The notes below the pieces were generated by a model. That model made no database searches and was not told the origin of the DNA. It was given only the letters and a program-made list of their open reading frames with translations. The translations under genes were made by a program, and so were the position numbers. Shown here piece by piece: positions 1 to 6,326 of a stretch of 6,326 nt of DNA; position 1 is the first letter of the stretch, and every line of letters starts with the position of its first letter. This DNA comes from an uncultured Bacteroidota bacterium (GTDB taxonomy: Bacteria; Bacteroidota; Bacteroidia; Bacteroidales; VadinHA17), in NCBI GenBank assembly GCA_903865465.1, contig CAIPJU010000317.1, positions 1-6,326 on the forward strand, read 5' to 3'.

Positions 1-1
1 C

Positions 2-79
2 CGTAAGATAAAAAAGCATATGTGGATTAACAGGCATCTGTACATCAGGTCTGCATTGCCCTCTATTATAATCCGATAG
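2..79 (+). other. short open frame upstream of lysC: gene tail or leader peptide
   Basis: This frame is open from the window edge to a TAG at 77-79. It could be the last 25 codons of an upstream gene, which would fit the terminator hairpin that starts 17 bases later. An ATG at 20-22 would alternatively give a 19-residue peptide (MWINRHLYIRSALPSIIIR). That peptide contains no lysine codons, so it is a poor lysine-sensing leader, although the codons just before the ATG read R-K-I-K-K-H. The residues match no family I recognise, and a 25-codon open frame in AT-rich DNA can occur by chance. Confidence 0.2.
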
Positions 80-118
80 AAAAACATTGAACCAGACCTG
101 CAAATAGAAAATGCAGGT
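46..118 (+). promoter_or_regulatory. possible antiterminator/terminator switch ahead of lysC
   Basis: Bases 46-53 (CAGGTCTG) are an exact reverse complement of 93-100 (CAGACCTG), an 8-bp pairing. It overlaps the left arm (96-102) of the terminator hairpin at 96-118, so the two structures exclude each other. Bases 51-56 (CTGCAT) can also pair with 111-116 (ATGCAG) in the right arm. This is the geometry of a transcription attenuator. No known riboswitch, T-box or lysine-box fold is recognisable, and the transcription start is unknown. The element is inferred from complementarity alone and works only if transcription begins upstream of about position 46. Confidence 0.3.
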
Positions 119-124
119 TTTTTT
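96..124 (+). terminator. Rho-independent terminator just upstream of lysC
   Basis: A perfect 7-bp stem (ACCTGCA at 96-102 with TGCAGGT at 112-118) encloses a 9-base A-rich loop and runs straight into seven T residues (118-124). The T-run ends 14 bases before the lysC ATG, which leaves no room for a normal promoter between hairpin and gene. It is either the terminator of an upstream gene that lysC reads through, or an attenuator in the lysC leader. Confidence 0.7.
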
Positions 125-138
125 ATAAAAAAAAAGAA

Positions 139-1452
139 ATGAAAATAATGAAATTCGGGGGGACTTCAGTTGGAAATCCCGACAGGATCAGGGCGCTGAT
201 ACCATTGATAAGCGACAATGAAGAGAAAATTGTTGTTCTTTCCGCAATGTCGGGAACTACAAACAAGCTAGTCGAAATTGCGGAACTTCTTTATGCTGAC
301 AACATCAATGCTGCATCGCTGAAAATTGACTCGCTGAGCTCAAATTATTACCAGGTTGTTGAGGATCTTTATTCAACAAACGAATACAAGGCCCTTGGAC
401 ACGAGATGATTGATTCTCATATTGAATATATCAGGAATTTTACCCTAAGGGTATTTACCAAGCTTCAGGAAAAAGCTATCCTGTCGGTGGGCGAACTCAT
501 TTCCACCTCATTGTTTCACCTTCTTCTGCAGGAAAGAAATATTGAATCGGCCCTGCTACCCGCATTAAGCTTCATGAGGGTTGATAAGGATGGTGAACCG
601 GATGCATTCTATATAAAGGAAAACCTGTCCCGGGAACTGGAAAATTATAAAAAAGAAAAGATAATTATTACCCAGGGCTTTATCTGCCGTAATGCCTATG
701 GCGAAATTGATAACCTTAAACGGGGCGGAAGCGATTTTTCAGCTTCGCTGATCGGGGCGGGAGCCAATGCGAGGGAAATTCAAATCTGGACCGATATAAA
801 TGGATTCCATAACAATGATCCACGATATGTTGAACATACCAGCGTGATCCGTCAGTTATCATTCGACGAAGCTGCTGAACTTGCTTATTTCGGTGCAAAA
901 ATTCTTCACCCCTCAAGCGTTAACCCTGCCCGCGAAAATAACATCCCTGTCAGGCTTAAGAATACCATGGAGCCTGATGATGAAGGAACCCTTATTACTT
1001 CAGAGTCAGATCAACTTGATTATAAAGCCGTTGCTGCCAAGGACGGAATATCAGTACTAAGAATACGATCCGACAGGATGTTAATGGCTTATGGCTTCCT
1101 TCGAAAGGTATTTGAGATTTTTGAGGCATACCGTACACCTATTGATATGATTACAACCTCCGAGATCTCCGTTTCCATTACCATCGACAATTCAGATTTC
1201 ATCGATCAGATAGCAAAAGATCTGAGGGATCTCGGATCGGTTGAAATCGAGCAGAATCAATCTATAATATGCATTGTTGGCGATTTCAGGACAGAACGGA
1301 CCGGTTCGGCTCCTGAAATATTTGAAGCGCTAAATACTATTCCTTTGAAAATGGTATCTTATGGTGGCAGCCCTCACAGCCTGTCGCTGTTAATTGATAC
1401 ATCGAGAAAAACAGAAGCCCTGAGACTGCTCAGCAAACATCTATTTAACTGA
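139..1452 (+). CDS. lysC: aspartokinase, monofunctional, lysine-sensitive type
   Basis: LysC phosphorylates L-aspartate with ATP to 4-phospho-aspartate, the first step toward DAP, lysine, threonine and methionine, in the cytoplasm. Visible in the 437 residues: the KFGGTS nucleotide-binding motif at 5-10, SAMSGTTN at 35-42, GE at 118-119, KRGGSD at 194-199, WTDINGFHNNDPR at 217-229 and FGAKILHP at 251-258. Two C-terminal ACT domains follow (about 303-365 and 375-437), and no homoserine dehydrogenase is fused. The first ACT domain keeps the lysine-binding pattern of E. coli AK III (M314, G319-F320-L321, D336, TSE at 340-342, T348), so lysine feedback inhibition is predicted. Length is normal for a monofunctional Bacteroidota enzyme. 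The ATG at 139 is chosen because family members have a few residues before KFGGTS; the ATG at 148 would remove them. There is no Shine-Dalgarno, only an A-rich leader. lysA follows after four bases, so the two are almost certainly one operon. Confidence 0.96.
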   Translation: MKIMKFGGTSVGNPDRIRALIPLISDNEEKIVVLSAMSGTTNKLVEIAELLYADNINAASLKIDSLSSNYYQVVEDLYSTNEYKALGHEMIDSHIEYIRNFTLRVFTKLQEKAILSVGELISTSLFHLLLQERNIESALLPALSFMRVDKDGEPDAFYIKENLSRELENYKKEKIIITQGFICRNAYGEIDNLKRGGSDFSASLIGAGANAREIQIWTDINGFHNNDPRYVEHTSVIRQLSFDEAAELAYFGAKILHPSSVNPARENNIPVRLKNTMEPDDEGTLITSESDQLDYKAVAAKDGISVLRIRSDRMLMAYGFLRKVFEIFEAYRTPIDMITTSEISVSITIDNSDFIDQIAKDLRDLGSVEIEQNQSIICIVGDFRTERTGSAPEIFEALNTIPLKMVSYGGSPHSLSLLIDTSRKTEALRLLSKHLFN

Positions 1453-1456
1453 TAAA

Positions 1457-2605
1457 ATGATCGACCTTAAAACAATCGCGAAGTTCAGGGAGATTGAAAC
1501 CCCCTTTTACTACTATGACCTTGATGTTCTCTACTCCACGCTTAACCAGCTGAAGAAAGAATCTGACAACTCGGGTTATAAAGTACACTACGCTGTAAAG
1601 GCAAATTCGAATGAGCGGATCCTTAAGATTATCTCATCATATGGATTCGGTGCCGATTGCGTTAGTTATAATGAAATTTCAGCGGCTCTTGATGCAGGTT
1701 TCGCCGCATCACAGATTGTATTTGCCGGCGTTGGTAAAACAGATAAGGAAATTGATGCGGCACTGAGAGCCGGAATATTCTGTTTCAACTGTGAATCGAT
1801 ACCCGAGATTGAAGTCATTAACCATATTGCTACAAAACTGAATAAGGTTGCCCGTATAGCGCTCAGGATTAACCCCTATATTGAAGCACATACTCATAAA
1901 TATATAACCACTGCAGTAGAAGAGAGCAAATTTGGCATTAATACCTGGGAGCTTGATGAGGTATTAAAGAAAATTGCCGCCTTCAGCAACATAGATCTTA
2001 TTGGTATGCATTTTCATGTCGGCTCGCAGATAACACGTATGTCAGTGTTCAAAAGCCTCTGTTCAAGAATTAATGAGCTTCAGGAGTGGTTTTCTTCCCA
2101 TGGAATCAATCTCAGTGTAGTTAATGTTGGCGGTGGAATGGGTATTGACTATGAGAATCCTGAAAAAGCTCCCCAGTTTGAAGACTATTTTTCATTGATG
2201 AATGAGTTTATCGACCTTTTACCAGGGCAGGAACTCCACATGGAACCTGGCCGTTCGGTAGTGGGACAATGCGGGAGCCTGATCTCAAGGGTTCTTTATA
2301 TCAAGAATGGCAACCAAACATTATTTGCAATACTCGATGCCGGGATGACCGATCTTATCAGACCAGCACTTTACCAGGCCCATCATAAAATTGAGAACCT
2401 CACCTCCGATGGAAGTATATACCGTTATGATGTTGTAGGACCAATTTGCGAGTCATCAGATACTTTTGCCAAGTATATTGAACTCCCGGAGACCAAAAGG
2501 GGCGATATTATTGCTATCAGGTCTGCAGGCGCCTACGGTGAAGCAATGGCTTCGAGGTATAACCTTCGGAATCTTCCAAAGTCAGTTTTTTCTGATGAGC
2601 TATAA
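1457..2605 (+). CDS. lysA: diaminopimelate decarboxylase
   Basis: LysA removes CO2 from meso-2,6-diaminopimelate to give L-lysine, the last step of the pathway, using PLP. It is a fold-type III decarboxylase: an alanine-racemase-like barrel, then a beta domain. Key sites are the PLP lysine K48 in YAVKAN (45-50), HFHVGSQ (185-191), the phosphate-binding GGG (225-227), EPGR (263-266), DAGM (294-297), the CESSD motif with the cross-subunit catalytic C331, and Y360 near the C terminus. LRINP (136-140) and the downstream KFGI (158-161) fit LysA better than the related carboxynorspermidine or arginine decarboxylases. At 382 residues it is shorter than E. coli LysA (about 420) but complete in motifs. 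Its ATG lies four bases after the lysC stop, suggesting co-transcription and probably translational coupling, so the entry and exit enzymes of the lysine branch are made together. Confidence 0.95.
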   Translation: MIDLKTIAKFREIETPFYYYDLDVLYSTLNQLKKESDNSGYKVHYAVKANSNERILKIISSYGFGADCVSYNEISAALDAGFAASQIVFAGVGKTDKEIDAALRAGIFCFNCESIPEIEVINHIATKLNKVARIALRINPYIEAHTHKYITTAVEESKFGINTWELDEVLKKIAAFSNIDLIGMHFHVGSQITRMSVFKSLCSRINELQEWFSSHGINLSVVNVGGGMGIDYENPEKAPQFEDYFSLMNEFIDLLPGQELHMEPGRSVVGQCGSLISRVLYIKNGNQTLFAILDAGMTDLIRPALYQAHHKIENLTSDGSIYRYDVVGPICESSDTFAKYIELPETKRGDIIAIRSAGAYGEAMASRYNLRNLPKSVFSDEL

Positions 2606-2632
2606 TCTCGGGAAGTAGCTGTACTCCCACGT

Positions 2633-2704
2633 AAAAAAAAAGATTCCCCCTCCCTGATAACAAACTAAATTATCATTGGAAGGGGGAATTCTTTTATTCC
2701 TTTT
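2633..2704. terminator. bidirectional terminator between lysA and yidC
   Basis: Arms at 2643-2660 and 2670-2689 pair as ATTCCCCC with GGGGGAAT at the base and TGATAA with TTATCA at the top, with a small internal mismatch between, around a 9-base loop (2661-2669). The + strand copy is followed by a T-rich tract (2690-2704) and so ends lysC-lysA. A run of nine A residues (2633-2641) gives the U-tract for - strand transcripts and so ends pyrG-yidC. The hairpin is 27 bases past the yidC stop and 37 past the lysA stop, and one structure serves both convergent units. Confidence 0.9.
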
Positions 2705-2716
2705 ATGTAAAGCTAT

Positions 2717-4681
2717 TTATTTTTTTGGAGCGCTAATTCCTCTTTGCTTCGCTGCTGCTTCAAGCCGTTGCTGCCACTTCGACTTTGGCACCGCCTTCTT
2801 CTTGTTGGCTTCAAGAGTGGCAAGCACCGCCTTCTGATCTATTAACCGTTTCGAAATTATGTTTTGAACGTAGGTTATCATATTCGCAAGGAAATAATAA
2901 TATGTAAGACCTGAGGAGAAGTTATTAAGGACAACCATGAACATAACAGGCATCATATACATCATTAGTTTCATCCCCGGCTGATCTGAACCTGTTGTAG
3001 AGCCTGTCATCTTCATGGTGAGAAGCTGTGAAGCAGTCATGAGAAGCGTGAACAGACTTACATGGTTTCCGTAAGCCGGAATCATGAAGGGCAGAGTAAG
3101 TATCGAATCATAGGCTGACAGGTCAGTAGCCCAAAGGAAATGTTGTTGCCTCAACTCAATTGAAACCGGGAAGAACCGGAACATGGCAAAAAGAATAGGC
3201 ATCTGAAGGAGCATCGGAAGACAACCTCCCATGGGGTTTACCCCTGCCCTCTTATAGAGATCCATTGTTGCCTGCTGCTTTTTAAGAGCATCTTCCTGTT
3301 TTGGATATTTTTTCCCAAGCTCATCAACCATTGGCTTCAAAACCTGCATCTTGGCAGTTGACTGATAGGATTTGAAAGTGAAGGGGAAAAGTACAAGCTT
3401 AATTATAATGGTAAGAATTAGAATGATAATCCCATAACTTGATATATACTTCTCAAGCCAGTGAAAAATCGGAATAATTGCAAACCTGTTGATCCATCCG
3501 ATAATATTCTTTCCCAAATTGACAATCTTCTCAAGTTCCAGACCCTCCTTTTTCAGAATTGAAATATTGTTAGGGCCATAATATAACTTCATTTTTAACG
3601 CATTGGAAGAACCCGGATTAAAAGGCACTCCAATTTCGGTTGTGTAATACCTTATATATTTCCTGGATGTCAGGGTGCGGGTTGAGGTCACTGACCCGTT
3701 AAGAAAATAATCATTTGTTACAACAACAGATGAGAAGAACTGGTCCTGGAATGCAACCCAACTTAATTTGGTTGTTATATCAGCCTTTGCAACCTCCTTC
3801 GATGACCTTAAGGGTAAGCCGTCAACGTCATCCTGAAAGTATTTGTATTTAATTGTTGAATAGTTCTCTTCATTCTGTCTGCCCTTCTCCTGCTGCGGCA
3901 TGTACATCTTCCACTCGAGAGTAAGGTTATTCTGGTTTGAGGCCACTATCCCTTCCATCGATTTGAAGTTGACATTGAAATCAACCATAAACTTACCAGG
4001 AGCAAGGGTATATGTATATTCAATATACTTGCCCTCTCCGGCCATTAAGCGAAGGACAACACTTTGAGAGCTCTTACTGGCATTGTATGATTTCTGGTCC
4101 GATACAGGCTTGAAAAAGAGGTTGTTGGTTTCAATTGCCTTGTTATCGGCAGTGAAGAAATTAAAACCAAAAACGGTAGAATCACCTGAAAACAAAATCA
4201 ATGGGTGTGAATCGAAAGTCTTGAATTCTTTCAGCAAAGCTGAGTAAACCCTTCCCCCCTTCAATGAAATTTTGAGCTCTACCTTGTTATTTTCAAGAGT
4301 GATAAAATCATTTTCCCCAATAGCTGATTTCGAAAAAACACCGTAACGGTTACTATCCGACCTGGCAATTGCTCTGCTTGCAGCCTCAGCTCCTGCCTGA
4401 GTCTGAACTCCTGTGGAGTCTTTTTTAGCTGCCTCATTGCTCATTCCGAGCCTGCTATTTAATTCGCTTATTTTTGCAAGGGCTTCCGGTTGATTTGGTT
4501 TGAATCTTAAAGCATTTATATATTCTGCTCTCGCATTCTCAAGCTCTCCCTTGGCCTCCCGCTCCTGCGCTACTTTGACAGCAGACTCATATTCTTTGTT
4601 CATCCTGCTGCTGTTGTAGACGCTGAAACCTACAAAGATCAGCAGAATTAAAACAATTCCAGTAATTGTATTTTTATCCAT
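2717..4681 (-). CDS. yidC: membrane protein insertase YidC (Oxa1/Alb3 family)
   Basis: YidC inserts and folds inner-membrane proteins, alone or with SecYEG. The 654 residues show: TM1 (about 6-22); a linker holding a TPR-like repeat (31-64) and a low-complexity Ala/Ser/Lys stretch (to about 110); the periplasmic P1 beta domain (about 112-385); and the conserved insertase core from about 390. In the core, TM2 is about 413-433, the cytoplasmic C1 helical loop about 434-480, the NPMGGCLPMLLQMPILFAMF segment (TM3) starts at 482, and TM4-TM6 lie at about 541-607. The hydrophilic-groove arginine of E. coli TM2 (R366) is replaced by K428. The tail (611-654) has 13 Lys/Arg against 3 Asp/Glu and probably contacts the ribosome. 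The start is fixed by MDKNTITG, typical of Bacteroidota YidC. The 72-base gap after pyrG holds no clear terminator or promoter, so the two are probably co-transcribed. Confidence 0.96.
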   Translation of the reverse strand: MDKNTITGIVLILLIFVGFSVYNSSRMNKEYESAVKVAQEREAKGELENARAEYINALRFKPNQPEALAKISELNSRLGMSNEAAKKDSTGVQTQAGAEAASRAIARSDSNRYGVFSKSAIGENDFITLENNKVELKISLKGGRVYSALLKEFKTFDSHPLILFSGDSTVFGFNFFTADNKAIETNNLFFKPVSDQKSYNASKSSQSVVLRLMAGEGKYIEYTYTLAPGKFMVDFNVNFKSMEGIVASNQNNLTLEWKMYMPQQEKGRQNEENYSTIKYKYFQDDVDGLPLRSSKEVAKADITTKLSWVAFQDQFFSSVVVTNDYFLNGSVTSTRTLTSRKYIRYYTTEIGVPFNPGSSNALKMKLYYGPNNISILKKEGLELEKIVNLGKNIIGWINRFAIIPIFHWLEKYISSYGIIILILTIIIKLVLFPFTFKSYQSTAKMQVLKPMVDELGKKYPKQEDALKKQQATMDLYKRAGVNPMGGCLPMLLQMPILFAMFRFFPVSIELRQQHFLWATDLSAYDSILTLPFMIPAYGNHVSLFTLLMTASQLLTMKMTGSTTGSDQPGMKLMMYMMPVMFMVVLNNFSSGLTYYYFLANMITYVQNIISKRLIDQKAVLATLEANKKKAVPKSKWQQRLEAAAKQRGISAPKK

Positions 4682-4753
4682 TATATCTGGTTGTTAATAT
4701 TACTTGTGGTCATTTAAAAATATGAATTTAAGGGATAATCAAGGGTGTAAAAA

Positions 4754-6326
4754 TTATCCTATACAGGCTTTGATGAAGCTTACAAAAAGAGGATGCGGAT
4801 TTATTACAGTGCTGCTGTATTCGGGGTGAAACTGAACCCCTACAAACCACTTATGTCCTTTTATTTCAATTATTTCAACAAGATTCGATTCGGGATTAAT
4901 ACCTACCGGTATCATCCCATGATTTTTGAAATCATTAAAATACTTATTGTTAAACTCATAACGGTGCCTGTGCCTTTCGATAATATCAGTTTTACCGTAG
5001 GCATTATATGTAATTGAATTCTTTTCTATTATACATTTATATCCTCCAAGCCTCATTGTACCGCCTTTTTCAATAATGCTCTTCTGCTCTTCCATCAGGT
5101 CGATCACAGGAAATTTTGTTTTGTGATTCATCTCTGTAGAATGAGCACCTTCGAAGTTCAATACATTGCGGGCAAATTCAATAACGGCACACTGCATACC
5201 AAGGCATATACCAAAGAAGGGAATATTATTTTCCCTGGCATACCTGGCGGTCACTATCTTACCTTCGATACCCCGCGATCCAAAACCCGGAGCCACAAGG
5301 ATGCCATTAAGCCCGCTCAGCATCCCGACAACATTCTCATCCGTAATATCTTCGGAATGAATATATTCTACTTCAACGTTGCACTCATTAACGGCACCGC
5401 TGTGAATGAATGATTCTGCTATCGATTTATAAGCATCAGGCAGCTCAACATATTTGCCCACGAGTCCTATCTTTACCGTATGTTTCGGGTTTTTAAGCTT
5501 TGAAAGGAACTCTCTCCATTTAGTGAGTGGTGGTTCTTCGTTGACCTGCAGGGCCAGTTTTCTCAAAACCGTAACATCGAGGCCCTGTTCGACCATTTTA
5601 ATGGGAACTTCATAGATAGTTGAAACATCGACAGATTCAATAACGGCGTTTTCTTCAACGTTACAGAAGAGTGCGACCTTTCTTTTAACATCCATTGAGA
5701 GCTGGTGTTCTGTTCTAAGAACAAGAATATCAGGCTGGATACCTGTTTCAAGCAGCTCTTTTACAGAGTGCTGCGTTGGTTTTGTTTTTGATTCACCAGT
5801 CGATGAGAGATAAGGAACAAGTGTAAGATGAATTACAATGACATTTTGTGTTCCTAGTTCCCACTTCATTTGGCGGACTGATTCAATGTAAGGAAGCGAT
5901 TCAATGTCGCCCACAGTACCACCAATTTCGGTGATTACTATTTCAAATTTATTACCTGATCCGACGAGTTTAATCATCCGCTTAATCTCATCAGTAATAT
6001 GAGGGATAACCTGAACGGTTTTCCCGAGGTAATCACCTTTTCTCTCCTTATTAATGACAGACTGGTAGATTCTTCCGGTGGTCACATTATTGGCCTGGCT
6101 GGTAGGAACATTAAGAAATCTCTCATAGTGGCCCAGATCAAGGTCAGTTTCAGCTCCATCGAGAGTAACATAGCACTCACCATGTTCATAAGGATTTAAC
6201 GTTCCGGGATCAACATTAATATAAGGGTCTAGTTTTTGGATAGTCACAGTAAAACCACGTGCCTGAAGTAGTTTTGCCAATGAGGCAGAAATAATTCCTT
6301 TTCCAAGTGAAGAAGCAACGCCTCCC
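4754..6326 (-). CDS. pyrG: CTP synthase (glutamine-hydrolysing), N terminus cut by window edge
   Basis: PyrG makes CTP from UTP, ATP and glutamine, the last step of pyrimidine nucleotide synthesis, in the cytoplasm. 523 residues are visible and the reading frame stays open to the window edge. The first complete codons give the synthase P-loop GGVASSLGKG, so only about ten N-terminal residues are missing. Further synthase motifs in order are KLDPYINVDPGT, DGAETDLDLGHYERF, GGTVGDIESLP (Mg/ATP site) and KTKPTQHSVKELL. The linker GKYVELPDAYKS leads into a class I glutamine amidotransferase domain with the oxyanion loop APGFGSRG, nucleophile Cys in GICLGMQ (codon 5204-5206) and the His-Glu pair in QFHPEY near the C terminus. 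No key residue is missing. The TTG at 6278-6280 lies inside the conserved region and is not the start. It is the upstream partner of yidC. Confidence 0.97.
   Translation of the reverse strand, partial: GGVASSLGKGIISASLAKLLQARGFTVTIQKLDPYINVDPGTLNPYEHGECYVTLDGAETDLDLGHYERFLNVPTSQANNVTTGRIYQSVINKERKGDYLGKTVQVIPHITDEIKRMIKLVGSGNKFEIVITEIGGTVGDIESLPYIESVRQMKWELGTQNVIVIHLTLVPYLSSTGESKTKPTQHSVKELLETGIQPDILVLRTEHQLSMDVKRKVALFCNVEENAVIESVDVSTIYEVPIKMVEQGLDVTVLRKLALQVNEEPPLTKWREFLSKLKNPKHTVKIGLVGKYVELPDAYKSIAESFIHSGAVNECNVEVEYIHSEDITDENVVGMLSGLNGILVAPGFGSRGIEGKIVTARYARENNIPFFGICLGMQCAVIEFARNVLNFEGAHSTEMNHKTKFPVIDLMEEQKSIIEKGGTMRLGGYKCIIEKNSITYNAYGKTDIIERHRHRYEFNNKYFNDFKNHGMIPVGINPESNLVEIIEIKGHKWFVGVQFHPEYSSTVINPHPLFVSFIKACIG

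Noticed and set aside
67..72. Perfect TATAAT, a possible -10 box for lysC
   Set aside because: There is no TTGACA-like -35 at the right distance (44-49 reads ATCAGG), and the Bacteroidota -7 consensus (TAnnTTTG) differs from it. In AT-rich DNA this hexamer is easily found by chance.
1..138. Lysine riboswitch or T-box leader for lysC
   Set aside because: Only 138 bases are visible, and neither the multi-helix lysine-box core nor a T-box consensus can be recognised. Only the terminator and a simple alternative pairing are supported.
148..150. Second ATG as the lysC start
   Set aside because: It would leave only one residue before the KFGGTS motif; family members usually have a few residues before it, as the ATG at 139 gives.
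1457..2605. Carboxynorspermidine decarboxylase (NspC) instead of LysA
   Set aside because: The length of about 380 residues is similar, but the LRINP, HVGSQ, EPGR and CESSD motifs and the position next to lysC fit diaminopimelate decarboxylase.
5123..5413. 96-codon + strand open frame within pyrG
   Set aside because: It is antisense to the conserved glutaminase region of CTP synthase and its translation resembles no known protein. The other short opposite-strand frames at 716-916, 1709-1897, 4793-5017, 5166-5360 and 5999-6199, and the same-strand shifted frame at 5563-5751, were rejected as shadows for the same reason.
6278..6280. TTG as the start codon of pyrG
   Set aside because: The frame continues upstream to the window edge and encodes the essential P-loop GGVASSLGKG, so the true start lies beyond 6326.

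Overview
The window looks like ordinary chromosomal DNA from a member of the Bacteroidota, probably Bacteroidales-like. Four things point there: the YidC begins MDKNTITG and has a lysine where most YidC proteins have the conserved TM2 arginine; pyrG runs directly into yidC; lysC and lysA are paired; and no start has a Shine-Dalgarno sequence, only A-rich leaders. The assignment rests on recalled family features, not on a search.

Layout: positions 1-138 are a short leader or intergenic stretch with a clear Rho-independent hairpin (96-124) ending only 14 bases before lysC. Two genes follow on the + strand, four bases apart: lysC (monofunctional, lysine-sensitive-type aspartokinase) and lysA (diaminopimelate decarboxylase). 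These are the first and last enzymes of the DAP/lysine route. A strong hairpin flanked by an A-run and a T-rich tract (2633-2704) then separates two converging units and can stop transcription in both directions. On the - strand lie pyrG (CTP synthase; its 5' end is cut by the window edge at 6326) and, 72 bases downstream, yidC (membrane protein insertase).

All four genes are housekeeping: lysC/lysA supply meso-DAP-derived lysine, PyrG makes CTP for nucleic acid and phospholipid synthesis, and YidC inserts inner-membrane proteins. I see no mobile element, CRISPR array, tRNA, rRNA or defence system, and I do not think the window holds a new multi-gene system. Two things merit a second look. 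One is a possible attenuator upstream of lysC, where an upstream segment is complementary to both arms of the terminator hairpin. The other is a TPR-like repeat in the YidC linker between the first membrane segment and the periplasmic P1 domain.
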